Positions 1-11,069 of a stretch of 64,000 nucleotides of DNA are shown here, in pieces. Source of the DNA: Elymus sibiricus. Lineage: Eukaryota > Streptophyta > Magnoliopsida > Poales > Poaceae. The position numbers and the translations under genes are program-made. The DNA lies in contig CM077670.1 of NCBI GenBank assembly GCA_039707655.1, forward strand, positions 144,068,001 to 144,132,000, read 5' to 3'. A model generated the notes under the pieces. The model made no database searches and had not been told where the DNA came from. It worked only from the letters and a program-made list of their open reading frames with translations. Each line of letters starts with the position of its first letter. The first letter of the stretch is position 1.

Positions 1-1212
1 TACAACTTTGTCCAATTTGAAGAAGAGAATCTCCCTCAAGCTTGGGGGAGGCTTCTCCAATTACTTAATGCTTTACGATGGACTAACCGATGCTTCTAGG
101 GACTACCTAGATAGTTGTGTTGGCTGTGTTTTCAAGGAATGAACTGTTCAGTAGGCTCAGGAACTATTGGATAATATATTGAGGAATGCCGATGATTGGA
201 CACTTCCCGAACCACCACCTAAACCAACTTCTAAGAAGAGAGGTATTCTATTCCTCAGTTCAGAAGATATGCGAGAAGCAAATAAATCTATGAAAGGGAA
301 AGGTATTAAATCTAAAGATGTTAAAAATCTATCACCCATTGAAGAAATACATGGACTTGATATCCCGACATAGGTAGTAGAGGTAAATTCTCTTTATAAA
401 TTTGATGAGGGTGATATTCCATATAATAAATCTCCTAGTCAATGCTTGGATGAATTTGATAACTTTGTTGTGAAGCAAGAAAACTTTAATAGATATGTAA
501 GCAATCAACTGAAACAAAATGCCATTATGATAATTACATCATTAAAGAGGAACACTTTAATATGTATGTTAGCAATCAATTAAAACGGAATGCCATCATG
601 ATTGAATGCTTGAGTGATTTGATGTTTAGAACTGCTAATGATGTTAATGGTTTATGTAAACATGCATCTATGGTTCACACTCAGCTAGAACAAGTCTCTA
701 AGTCACAAAATGATTTGCTTAATGAGATGAATAATAAAATAAATGATCATGCTATTAGAGTGGTTACTAGAGGTGGTAAAATGACTCAGGATCCTCTATA
801 TCTTGAAGGTCATCCTAAAGGAATTGACCAAGATTCTCAGAGAATTAATAATGAAGTACCTAGTTCATCCAAGAAGAAGAAAAAGAAAAAGGATAAAACT
901 TTTCATGCTTCTAGTGAACCTGTTGTAGAAAAACCTTCTGAGAATCCTAATAATGTTTTTGTTCCTGATGATGAGACAGAGTCTGGTAATGAATATTTGC
1001 CTAGTGATAATGATAATGATGATGCCAATGATGATCATAATGATGCTCAACCAAGCAATAGTAAAGAATCTGATAATGATGTAGAAATAGAACCTGCAGT
1101 TGATCTTGATAACCCACCTCCTAAAATTAAAAGATATGATAAAAAGGATTTCATTGCTAGGAAACATGGTAAAGAAAGAGAACCATGGGTTCAAACCCAT
1201 GCCGTTCCCTAG
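1..1212 (+). pseudogene. gag polyprotein remnant of element A
   Basis: This is a structural (capsid-like) polyprotein of a gypsy retroelement, which would form cytoplasmic virus-like particles. The first 75 bases read as the conserved gag stretch ending in LPQAWGRLLQ, followed by a frame change and LTDASRDYLDS near 83-115. Stops near 140-155 and 371 interrupt it. From 562 a longer frame (216 codons) gives a linker with a basic run (K-rich near 870-895) and a very acidic Asp/Asn-rich stretch (970-1090). A 49-bp segment at 483-531 recurs 71 bp downstream (554-602), which shifts the frame. A further frame change near 1190 leads into the protease part. It is non-functional. Family assignment within gypsy is inferred from the conserved gag wording only. 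Confidence 0.75.
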
Positions 1213-1560
1213 TAAGGTTGTGAAATATAGAGATGAAGAGGCTTTTAATCGCTTTGTTGAAATGCTTAGACCTGTGTTTTTGCAAACACCTTTGGCTGAT
1301 ATTTTGAAAATGCCTCCATATTCTAAGTATATGAAAGATATTGTCACAAATAAAAGAAAGATACCGGAAGCTGGAATTTCCACCATGCTCGCAAATTATT
1401 CTTTTGATGGAAAAGTACCTTAGAAATTGGGAGATCTAGGAATACCTACTATACCATGCTCCATTAAAAGAAATTATGTCAAAACTGCTTTATGTGATTT
1501 AGGAGCCGGTGTTAGTGTTATGCCTTTCTCTTTATATAGAAGACTTGATTTGAGCAGGCT
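1192..1560 (+). pseudogene. Aspartic protease of element A, N-terminal part
   Basis: This frame continues gag into the retropepsin-like domain that would cut the polyprotein. The active-site neighbourhood reads CDLGAGVSVMPFSLY at about 1492-1536; the family motif is D-[LI]-G-A-S, and here the Ser position is Gly. One in-frame TAG occurs at 1422-1424. The frame stops being protease exactly at 1560, where element B begins after the target site AGGCT. The remainder of the domain is found at 11851-11892 and 42281-42759. Confidence 0.8.
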
Positions 1561-2340
1561 TGTCGGCGTACGACACCTATGGGACCGCGTGGATCCCTTT
1601 TACGGTTCAGCTGGGGAGAAGATGTACAGAAAGAGCGGATCCAACGATCAACGCGGGGATTTTTACCCAGGTTCGGGCCGCTGAGTAGCGTAAAACCCTA
1701 CTCCTGCTTTGGTTTATTGTGGATGTTTAAGCTCAGATACACGGAGCGCTTCTTGGTGAACAGTACGCAAGAAGGGCGGCTACGCATGCAGCTGGGCCAG
1801 AAAAGCTCCCTCCCCCTGTAGCTTCTCCTTGGGCCTCCTTTTATATTACCAAGGGGTCACCAACAGTGGCGAATAGTACGTACAAGAGGTGTAATGTTGC
1901 TACAGTGTTTACATGCTTATCACTGACGACTTAGGACAAAATGCATTGAATGCTCCACTTAGGTGTCCCTTACTTTCTTGAGGACGGAAAAAGAGCGCGT
2001 CCCATTAGCACCGCTTAATCCCATCCGCCGCTAATGCCATGACACGCATCCAGGAGGACAAACCCTAAATGACAGGCTGTTCGCTGCGCTGGAGCGGTGG
2101 CAGGGCGGCGGGATCTTGCTGGGTGCAAGGCCTTGCTGGGCCTTCGCGAGCCTTCCCGGCAAGATCTTGCCGGGAATCCAGCCTTCGGTCTTCTGTCTTC
2201 TGATCATCAGCTCGAGTGCCTTCTTGATAATCTTGTATTTGTTTCCAGCTGTCCTCCGGCAGGTCTTGCCGCTGGTATGGCTACAACCGTCCGTGCACAA
2301 GTATGGGGTACTAAAAGACCCAAACTTTAGTACACCGACA
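1561..2340 (-). repeat. 3' LTR of element B
   Basis: The sequence runs from TGTCGGCGTACGACACC to TTTAGTACACCGACA. It is matched by 11070-11850 with about 32 substitutions and one 1-base indel. A minus-strand TATA-like box lies at about 1839-1850 (TATAAAAGG when read on the minus strand). Confidence 0.95.
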
Positions 2341-2354
2341 GGAGCCCCCGGCCC
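2341..2354 (-). other. Polypurine tract of element B
   Basis: Immediately inside the 3' LTR, the minus strand reads GGGCCGGGGGCTCC up to the LTR start. A purine-rich stretch here is where plus-strand DNA synthesis is primed in LTR elements. Its position fixes the element's minus orientation. Confidence 0.7.
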
Positions 2355-2574
2355 TAGGCCATACACGGGTGCGAGGCGTTGTTGGGCTAGGCCCAAACAG
2401 TGCACGGGCACGCATGGCAGGAGTTAACTGTCGTAATCTTCTTATTTACTGTGCCCCCCATGACGCGCATTAAATGCGGGACGTGGGATACGTGCGCGGA
2501 ACGGCTGCAGTAGCAGTGCGCTCGTAAAAGCGCATTCACATTGGTTTAGTAAAGAGGCAGGCCCGCACCTTCCC

Positions 2575-2584
2575 AATAAAAAGG
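2575..2584 (+). promoter_or_regulatory. Possible TATA box of the opposite-strand gene in B
   Basis: AATAAAAAGG lies 150 bp upstream of the likely start codon at 2735, and a pyrimidine-rich leader (about 2600-2660) follows it. The placement suits a Pol II promoter inside the element, independent of the LTRs. This is inferred from position only; a similar arrangement exists in element D. Confidence 0.4.
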
Positions 2585-2734
2585 AATCCGCAGAGGCGCT
2601 GCTCATTTACCTCTCGTCTTTTCCAATCTGGAAAACCGCCACCGCCTTCTTCCTCGAGCTTGAAACAGAGCCTCTCCCATCCATCCGCCACCTCCACGCC
2701 CTCACCATCCTCGGCCTCCGCTTCCACAGTCGTC

Positions 2735-5700
2735 ATGCCGCCCAAAGCAAGCAAGGGCAAAGCGGTGAAATCCGTCGACTCGGATCCAGAGACGAAGAAG
2801 AGCGATCTGGTGGAGATGCGGAAGGAACACATCGTCTTCGCCACGACGCTTGACATGCGCGCCCTGATTGAGCGGTACATGTGCATGTGGGGAAAGGAGA
2901 CGAGGGCTCACCCTGCTACTCGCGTGCTCCCAGCTTCCGTCAAGGGCGGTCCAGATAAATTTCCTTTCTTTGTCGCTTACTTTTACTGCGGGCTCTACCC
3001 TCCGTTTTCTGATTTCTTCATCGACATCATGTACACATACGGCTTTCGTCTGTTGGATTTTACACCGAATGCTGTGACATGCATGTCAGTTTTTGCCCAT
3101 CTCTGTGAAAATTTCACCGGAGTAGTGCCCAGCACAGCCCTCTTTCACCACTATTTCATTCCCCGTATCGAAACAGGAGACGCCCTTTCTGGTTCTATCA
3201 CCTGGATTCCAAGGACATGGAATAAAGAGATATACCCAGACGGCCTCTACCGTAAGAAGTGGGATGAATGGCGGGCCGAGTGGTGCTGGATTAAGGAGAA
3301 AGATCCTCAGCCGTTCTGTTTGCCCCGACAAACGAAAGTGGTTCACGGCAAGGACTGGAGCGGCCTCGATCCTCAGGATGAGAAGCTTGCAATCGCAATT
3401 ACCAGGATCCACCGTCTCAGGGTTGCCGGGCTCACAATAGAAATGATTGGCGCTGATTTCCTCCGCTGCCGCATCGCCCCTCTACAGAACAAAGGGAGAC
3501 CAGCCTAGGTGTTCAAGAATGCAGCAGATATCATGAGGCTGCGCCCTGGTCTGAACAACAACTTGACAGTCTTGCAGCACACAGCTCTCTGCCACAAACT
3601 GTTCAGGCCTGACGGGAAATATAAGTTGCCGGCTGGCGTAATTCCCCTGTGCAACAACTCTGCTTTGAGCTCAATCATCGCCATGATGCTGGTGTGTAAT
3701 ACCCATGGCCTCGACGGAACTTGGGAAGAGCCATCCTCAGAGCACGCATAGGAGTTCTTTGATAACTTGTCGGAGAAAGCCATCCGGGAAGAGCCAACCC
3801 TTATCCGTCCTACCACTGATGACGAAGTGGCCTACATCGCCAGCAGGGCGGAAGAGGTGAATCTAGCCGCGGAGGCTGGCAGCTTTGGCTTCGTGGAAGA
3901 GGAAACCAGTGAAGAAGAAATAATGTCAGAGGAGACCCTTGCCGAGCAAGGTGAAATTGCCGGGGAGCAGAGTGGCACGGTTGCCGGGAGCTCTTCTGTC
4001 GAACACACAATCGAGGAGCAGCTGCACGAGGAGCCCCCAGATCCAGAGAAGAAGAAACGTGTTCTTCGGAAAGCCGTCTCTGGCGTCCCAACACATCAAC
4101 CTTCCTCGAGTGGTGAGGTTCCCAGCAAGGGGGCGGCCGGCAAGGCTGCGCAGCGTCAAGGAGCCCAACAGCAACCTGTGCGACGTACGAGACGCACAAC
4201 CGCGGCAACAACTGGAGCGGCGGGGGCGTCTCATACGACAGCACCAACAGCTGGAGCAGCAGGATCACATCAACCCACTGCTTCTGCCGCATCCAAGGGT
4301 CCCAGGACCCCTTCTCCACCCCCTCGCACGGACACTGCAGCGGAGATTGACTTTGACATCTCCGCCTTTAGTCCGGAAAGAGAAGAGTAAGGGTCCTTGC
4401 CGCATCTTTCAACTGCTGAATTCCTGGTTTTGCTTAACTCATTTGTTTTGCTTTGGCTTGTCGCCACAGAGATACGGAAACATTGGCGCAAAGGATGGCG
4501 AAGAAGGCGAAGACTTCAACGGGTGATGAGCCTCCGGCAAGCACGGTAGGTGCGCCGGAGCCCATTGTCACCAGCCCGGAGCCCAGCCCTCGATGCAGCC
4601 CCCAGCGTGAGCCCACTACTCATTTTCCGCTGGCGAGCGTTGGGGTGAATATCTTCGCTATTGACATCACCGGGCTTGTAGGAGAAGAACGGCAACAAGG
4701 AGAGCCATTGGAGGCCATCCCTGATGTGCCGCCTACGTCAACCACGCCGCCGAGAGATGAACCTTCGGCAAGGGCTTCCACTGGCGAGCCCATTCGCGTT
4801 GAAGAGAAGCCGGCAAGCACGGGCACTGGCAATCCTACATCGGCAACCCATGTTGCCGGGAAAGGAGAAACCACCTCTCAACAGCTCGACACAGGTAAAC
4901 TGTTTGCCTTGGTGCACTTATCATTCTTTCTTTATTTTTGTATTCTTGAACTTCAACTTTGGTCTCATCTTGTTTCCTTTCTTGGTCTTCAGATCTTCCT
5001 TCGATGGAACAAATGGATGTTGATATTGTCATCGAAGAGACCGCCAAGGACGCTGCCGCCGAGGCCGACAGAGTCACAGCTGACGAAGCCGCCAAGGCCG
5101 TACAGGAAGAAACCACCAAGGGGTCTGCTAAGGGGGCCGGCAAGGAGACCGGCGACCATACTGACGGCATTCCTGCCACAGGAGCGCCTGGCGCTACACC
5201 GGTCGCGGAGCCCCCAGTTGCTGGCGAGGCGGTTGTCAAGGATCAACCGTCAACATCCGACGCCCCCCCCCCCGTCAAGCAGATACCTTAAGGTGGGCGA
5301 CAACCTGTTTGTCAGCATACCAGGGACGGCAAGCACTGGGGTGCCAACCGAAGGAGAAATTTTTGATGAAGACGTCATCGCCGCCGCTGGACTTAAGATC
5401 GTCGACGAGCCATGTGCTAGCAGCAGCGGGTCCAGGGAAGAACAGCTCCTCCAAGCCATGAGCGACAACTTTCAAAAGCTCCAGGTGCTCCACCGCACCC
5501 GAAAGGAGAAGTTGGACTCCAGGGCGGCAGTCATTGAAGCAGCAGAGGCAGATTTCCAGAAGCGCGTTGAAGAGATGCAAGTCTGGTACGCCGAGGCTTT
5601 CCAGGAACTGATGGCTGGTCGGGAGCAACTGAATCAAAGTTGGAGCGATTTCCTCTTAAAGCAGTCCGATGCCGAGAAGGCACAGGAGGAGGCCGCGCAG

Positions 5701-6660
5701 CAGGCTGCTGCAGAGGAAGCTCGCTTAACGGAACGCCATGCCGGGCTCGATGCTTATGAAGAAGAGCTTGCCGCTCGCGAGGAGGCCCTTGCCGCCAAGC
5801 TCCGCGGCAAGGACGAAGAGATCGAGAAGCTTGTCACGCGGTGAACTCAGGAGCTGGAGCAGAGACACAAGGAAACACTCGAAGCTCTGGCCATAGACCA
5901 TGCCAGCAAGTTAAAGGGAGCCATCGATGTCGCCGAAGCTGCAGAGGCCACCAAGAACAAGCTGGGCGATAAAGTGAAGAGGCTAGAAGCAGATCTCAGG
6001 GACCGTGGCAAGGAAATCTCGACGCTCCAAGCCGACAGAGAGAAAACTCTCTATAGCCTGGCAGAGATGCAAACCGCCATGTCCGGCAAGACCAAGGAGC
6101 TTATCTCAGCCAATGAATCCATCGCTGAACTGACACTAAAGCTGGCAACACTGGAGGAGTCCCTTGAGAACGGCAAAGCTCGCGAGAGGGCTTTGATCAA
6201 AGATCTCTAGAGTGAGAAGAGCCTGCTCAACAGCGCCACCGCCACTTATAATGACTTTGAGAAAGGTGTGATGATCTGGACTGAGCGCCTTGTCGATGTC
6301 ATGGAAAGGCTTGCCGCAGAACAGTCCACCATGGGCTTGAAAAACTTCAACTACTCTTCTAATGATAGGGTGTCTTCGAGTGCCAAGCTAACCATGTTCT
6401 TCGAGAGCATCGTCGACGCCCTCAAGCTGCTCTAGTCTGACCGAGCAACCCATCTGGCCAACGAATCCCGCAAACTCTGCCGGGCCGTCCTCCTCAAGGT
6501 GCTCGTCAAAATGGTGCACAAGAACCCCGGCATCAACCTTACCAATGTCCTCGCTAGCTTGCTAGAAGACGCAGACCTCAAGGCCCTCGAAGAGCTTGTC
6601 GCGCCCATCGTCGACAGAGTGAGCCAAGTCAAGAGGGTTGAAGGCCAGCGCAGGGACTAG
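2735..6660 (+). pseudogene. Opposite-strand gene of element B (gypsy-type 'transposase' domain), 3 exons, decayed
   Basis: This is the antisense ORF typical of Tat-lineage elements; its function is unknown. I chose the ATG at 2735 (MPPKASKGKAV) rather than the in-frame 2660 because a Lys/Ser-rich start follows it. The N-terminal 250 residues match the 'putative gypsy-type transposase' domain (key stretch FPFFVAYFYCGLYPPFSDFF near 2960-3020). Exon 1 runs to 4386 and ends in a Pro/Ala/Thr-rich linker. Introns are 4387-4469 and 4895-4992, both GT...AG and phase-consistent. Exon 3 (4993-6660) encodes a long Glu/Lys/Ala-rich coiled coil. An 11-C run at 5263-5273 carries a frameshift. Stops at about 3506, 3749, 5842, 6208 and 6433 are TAG or TGA at likely former Gln/Arg codons. 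Confidence 0.8.
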
Positions 6661-7446
6661 CTGCTTCACTTCATTTTGTCGCCACCATTCCATGCCAAAG
6701 ACAGTTTTATCTTAAGTTAGAATCGCAGTGACCAGTAATATAACTTGCTATGTTTTGGATGAATGTATGCTATTTCTCTTGTCTGATTTCTTTTTTTTGT
6801 ACGATACATGCCCTACGCTTATTCGAAACTTGCCGGTGCGCGCACCCTTGCCGCGAGCGCTTTGAGGAACGGATCCTTAGTAGCCTGCTGGAGGTGTTGC
6901 TGCCGACAAGATATCTTGACGTTTTTAGTGCAGCCACTTAAGCTGTTGAGCGGACTCGAAACAAAGTAAGGGTGCAACCAATCATGACAAGGTTCCTTCG
7001 TGTGCAGGTTTTCCATACAAAAGCCGAAATCGTTCAAGGAAAATAAGTCTAGAATAAAATTTTGCTTAAGAGTTTTGCAACTTAGCTTTTCGTCGCTGTA
7101 CTCCTTATTGCAAAATGTCAACTTGAACGTCGCCTGTCGGTGTCCATACCATCATTCCCCCCCCCCCCCCGGCAAACTTGCACGCGAGGAAACCTTCTGT
7201 GCTTTAAGAAGATGGGAAAAGAAACATATGGAACCATGGCGGTTCATTAACGCTTACCGGAAGCAGGTGTAATACAATATCTTAGACAAGCATGCATATA
7301 CATTGACATGAAAATCGACAAGAATTGTAAAACACTTAAGTTTATTCAACTATGCACAGGGTCTGCGCCTGGCTTTGTACAAAGGATCATATGCCTTGCC
7401 GACAAAACTTGTACAAAAGGTGGTTGCCGGGAGACCCGACAACCGC
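6661..7446. other. Non-coding interval between the converging genes of B
   Basis: This holds the 3' flank of the opposite-strand gene and of pol, which converge here. It has a 15-16-base C run near 7156-7171 and no credible ORF. Poly(A) signals could not be assigned with confidence. Confidence 0.6.
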
Positions 7447-7812
7447 GCCTTATGGGTAGAACTTACGAAGGTGTTCGATATTCCAGGAATTGCTCATTGG
7501 AATACCATCTTTGGTCTCCAGGCGGACTGCGCCGGGCCTGGTGACTCGTACTACCCGATAAGGGCCTTCCCACTTCGGCGTCAACTTGTTAGAATTCTTG
7601 GCCGACTGAACGCGCCGAAGAACAAGGTCACCTTCCTCAAGGCTTCGGGCATGAACCTTGCAGCTATGATAGCGACGCAAGGCTTGCTGGTAGCGTGCAG
7701 CTCGCATAGCAGCTCGAAGACGATCTTCCTCAAGGTGCGTGGCGTCATCCTGGCGCAGCTGCTCTTGCTCAAGCTCATCATAAGCGAGTACTCGAGGTGA
7801 CCCGTATATGAG
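7447..7812 (-). pseudogene. Integrase C-terminal domain of element B
   Basis: The minus-strand frame ends LTPKWEGPYRVVRVTRPGAV (about 7516-7575) followed by NIEHLRKFYP and a stop near 7447. This small beta-barrel-like end of gypsy integrase contributes to DNA binding. It is out of frame with the catalytic core at 7813-8307, so at least one frameshift separates them. Confidence 0.85.
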
Positions 7813-8307
7813 TTATGTGGGGAGAACTGCTTCTGCCCCGTAGACTAGGGAGAAGGGTGTCTGGCCGGTCGCTCGATTTGGTGTCGTTCTGATTGACCAA
7901 AGAACCACCGGCAGCTCATCAATCCAGCGTCTTCCGCACTTGCGCAGCTTGTCGAAAGTCCTTGTCCTGAGACCTCGCAACACTTCAGCATTTGCCCATT
8001 CCGCTTGGTCGTTGCTCCTCGGGTGAGCAACAGAAGCAAAACAAATTTTGCCGCCAAGGTCTTGGACGTACTGCATGAAGGTGCGGCTCGTGAACTGCGT
8101 GCCATTGTCGGTGATGATCCTGTTTGGCACACCAAAACGGCATACTAGTCCCTTGAAGAACTTGACGGCTAATTGTGCTGTCACCTTTCTCACTGCTTGC
8201 ACTTCCGGCCACTTCGTGATCTTGTCGATAGCAACGTACAAGTACTCGAAGCCCCCGGCAGCGCGGGGAAAAAGGCCCAATATGTCGAGCCCCCAAACCG
8301 AAAATGG
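7813..8307 (-). pseudogene. Integrase catalytic core of element B
   Basis: This is the DDE-type core that would join element cDNA to host DNA in the nucleus. The second catalytic Asp is in RIITDNGTQF (about 8097-8127) and the Glu is in SNDQAEWANAEV (about 7980-8015). An in-frame stop near 8308 splits the core from the zinc-binding domain, just upstream of the first catalytic Asp region. The residues around the Glu differ from the usual gypsy pattern, which suggests decay. The C-terminal part continues in another frame at 7447-7812. Confidence 0.88.
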
Positions 8308-8724
8308 CTAGGAAAGAGGGATTGTCTGAAGAGCTTGAGCTGGCTGATGCAATTTCTTTGAATGGAACTGGCACGCTTCACACTTGGTTACTAATGCAGT
8401 TCCATCCTGGAGAAAAGTGGGCCAAAAGAAACCTTGCCGGAATGCCTTACCGACAAGAGCTCGTGAGCCTATGTGGGAGCCACATATGCCTCCATGTATC
8501 TCTGCCAACAGCTCCAGTCCATCCTCCCGAGGAATACACTTCAATTTCACACCGTTCGGTCTCTTTCTGTATAGGACATCGTCCTCGAACTGGTACATAT
8601 TAGACCGACGGGCTACTTTCTCCGCTTCTTCCTGTTCCTCAGGGAGTTCTCCTGTTTGAAGGAACCGGACGATGTGCTGTGCCCATGTTGGAGCCTGTGG
8701 CTCGACAACAAGGACCAAAGGCAT
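8308..8724 (-). pseudogene. Integrase zinc-binding (HHCC) domain of element B
   Basis: The stretch HGGICGSHIGSRALVGKAFR and the pair CEACQF (about 8372-8480) form the His-His-Cys-Cys zinc site that precedes the core of gypsy integrases. It is followed by the usual link toward the catalytic core, interrupted by a TAG near 8308. Upstream a stop separates it from RNase H. Confidence 0.85.
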
Positions 8725-9688
8725 ATCCTCGGCCGTGGGAGCATTTGTCTCTACGGCAAGGGCTTGAGGCCCTGCCGGAGCCTATTGCTCCCCGGCAAGC
8801 TTGGCGTTGTTCCCGGCAACTTCCTTGCCGGCGGCTTCTGGAAGCTCTGCAGGAAAGTACCGGCCGGAACTCAACTTTCTCCTCTTGTCTTGCTTCGTCG
8901 ATGGTGTTACGGATGGCTGAGTTAAGCGGAGCACAAAAGTTCCTGGTTCCACAGGTAACTTGAGGGCAGCACGTTTTGACAGGTCGTCGGCAATATTGTT
9001 CTCCGCACGAGGAACATGCTCTGTTTGCAACCCGTCAAAACGCTCCTCCAACTTTCTCACTTCATCTCCATATGCTTCCATCAACGGGCTCTGATAGTTC
9101 TTGTTAACTTGCCTGACGACAAGCTGCGAGTCACCTCTGACAATGAGCTTCTTAATTCCAAGGTCCGCCGCGATCCTGAGACCGGCAAGCAGCCCTTCAT
9201 ATTCTGCAGTGTTGTTTGTTGATCTCTCCCGGGGAAAGTGCATCTGAATTACATACTTGAGGTGCTCTCCGGTGGGTGCGACAAGCAGCACGCCAGCACC
9301 GGCGCCTTGCAGCGAGAAAGCTCCGTCAAAGTACATAATCAATTCTCGATTTGTTTCCTTGCCAGGGATAGTTGTCTCTTGAATTTCTTCGTCTGGCTTC
9401 GGTGTCCATTCTGTAATGAACTCCGCCAAGGCTCTGCTCTGAATAGTCGAAGTGCTTTCAAATTTGAGACCAAAGCTTGACAGTTCCAACGCCCACTCCA
9501 CAATTCTGCTGGTCGCATCTGGATTTCGTAAAATCCGCTGCAACGGGAAGCGAGTGACGACGGTGATTTCATGTGCCTGGAAATAATGGCGTTGCTTCCT
9601 CGAGGCCATAAGGAGGCCGAAGAGCAACTTCTGCACGCCAGAATATCTTGACCTAGCCCCCTGCAACAGGGAGCTGACAAAATAGACT
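8725..9688 (-). pseudogene. RT connection and archaeal-type RNase H of element B
   Basis: The start of this region is the very end of RT / gypsy RNase H (GVQKLLFGLLMASRKQRHYF, about 9572-9640). It is followed by a second RNase H of the plant-archaeal type: YFDGAF (about 9325), the Glu in NTAEYEGLLAGLR (about 9170-9210), the Asp in VRGDSQLVVRQV (about 9110-9145), and the last Asp in ENNIADDLSKRA (about 8975-9005). The dual RNase H arrangement is a Tat-lineage mark. Nearly all RT is missing because the deletion junction lies at 9685-9693. The frame stops near 8780. Confidence 0.85.
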
Positions 9689-10985
9689 GGGGGATGAGAT
9701 GTAAATCACTTTCCTGGCCAGGAGCCTGGTGGCCCCCAGTAAAGGCGCCAACGAACTCATGACACAAATCTGCCCAGGAGGAAATGGAATTCTCCGGCAA
9801 ATGCATCAACCACGACCTGACGCTGGGCTTAAGCACCAACGGGAAGTAGTTGGCGAGTATCTTGTCCTCTCGAGCCCCGACAGCCTGCACCGCAATGGTG
9901 TTGATGCTCAGTAACTCTGACGGGTGGGTCTTGCCGTCGTATTTCTCCAGCACCTCGGGCTTGAAAGTTCGGGAATTGGGCCACTGGACCCGCCGCAGCT
10001 CACGAGTAAACGCTGGACAACCCACCTCATAAGGCAAGTTACCAGAATACCCCGGCGCAGGCTCGTCCACAGTGGGTCCCGCGCGCCTGTCGGATTGACG
10101 ACGCGCTTCCCGCCGCCGCTCGATGGTAGTTCGAGCATCTTCTTTGTTCCGTTCCCGAAGAACTTGACGTTGATCGCGGCGAGCTCGCGGATCAGACGAC
10201 GCCGTGGAATCGTCATCATGGGCGTCAACCCGCCGAGTTAGCGACCGCTGTTGTCGTCGCGGAGGGGAGTGCATCGTAGTCGTACCGCCTCCGGTCTTTT
10301 CGCCATCAGCACGCACTGGCTCAGTAGACTGCCGCCGCGAAGGCCCCGCCTGCTGCGGCCTGTCATCATTAGCCAAGCCGATGAGGCTTTGAATAGCAGA
10401 TCTCCACTCTTCTAGCTTCTCCGCAGCAGGAGGGAAATCTAGGAGCAGCTGCACTCGCGCCAACGCTTCTGCCAGTGTAGGCGGCGGTGAAAGGTGCGAA
10501 GAACGTGAGGTGCTCTGACTCCTAACTGTGTTAGAAGGAGCTCCATCACGGTCTCGCGGTCGCGCCCTGCTTGCACTGGCGTGTTGGCGTGCAAGCTGGC
10601 CCCGTGCATCTTGGGAGTGATGCGCAGGGGTCTTTTCATGGGGGCGCCTAGAACCACCAACGTCGCGGCGCTGCCCGTCGCGCACGACCTGAGAAGGCAG
10701 CGGCGCATGCGCCGGCGTGGGTGTCTTGGAAGGCGCCGTCCCATCCTTGGAGTTCGCTGCGCCACCCGTAGGTAGCATGGCTCCGTGCTTAGATCTGGCA
10801 GTATGCGGGTCGTTGTCGCCGTTGCGAACGACGCCACTCGCCCGGCTCTGATCGCCAGAACGTCGTGGAAGCTCGAGACCTCCACCTCCTCCACCAGCGC
10901 CTACGCCGTCGCCCGTCTGTGTGGGTACGGGCAGACCGGACGCGGATGGATCAACCGCCGTACCGCCCTTCTTCTTGGGAGCCAT
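9689..10985 (-). pseudogene. gag of element B, truncated by deletion
   Basis: The minus-strand frame starts MAPKKKGGTAVDPSASG at 10985. It has a long Arg/Ser/Gln-rich, disordered N-terminal half and then a capsid-like part (FKPEVLEKYDGKTHPSELL, then WADLCHEFVGAFTGGH about 9745-9795). It ends abruptly near 9690, where the reading passes into former RT sequence in another frame. The C-terminal capsid, zinc knuckle and protease are absent. The start lies 85 bp inside the 5' LTR, as expected for the first ORF. Confidence 0.88.
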
Positions 10986-11046
10986 GGCGGCGAAAGTGAT
11001 TAGGAACTGGCACGCTGACCGCTAGATCGGGTTCGCGCAACCTCTT

Positions 11047-11065
11047 CCCCCTACCTGGCGCGCCA
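11047..11065 (-). other. Primer-binding site of element B
   Basis: The minus strand reads TGGCGCGCCAGGTAGGGGG four bases inside the 5' LTR. The TGG start and position fit a tRNA-primed minus-strand start site. I could not assign the tRNA from memory. Confidence 0.75.
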
Positions 11066-11069
11066 AAGA

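Larger units (their letters stand above)
1..1560 (+). mobile_element. Element A (gypsy, gag-protease), left segment of the outer host
   Basis: This is the interior of a plus-strand Ty3/gypsy element whose LTRs are not in the window. It carries a degraded gag followed by the start of an aspartic-protease domain. The reading is cut at 1560 by element B, resumes for 42 bp at 11851-11892, is cut again by element C, and resumes at 42281. Removing B and C with one copy of each TSD (AGGCT, ATAAA) restores co-linear protease coding, which is the main evidence that these three segments are one element. No RT or integrase was seen, so A may be a gag-pro-only non-autonomous type or have its pol outside the window. 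Confidence 0.85.

Noticed and set aside
10785..11003. Plus-strand ORFs opposite B's gag
   Set aside because: They are shadows of the GC-rich gag frame on the other strand.
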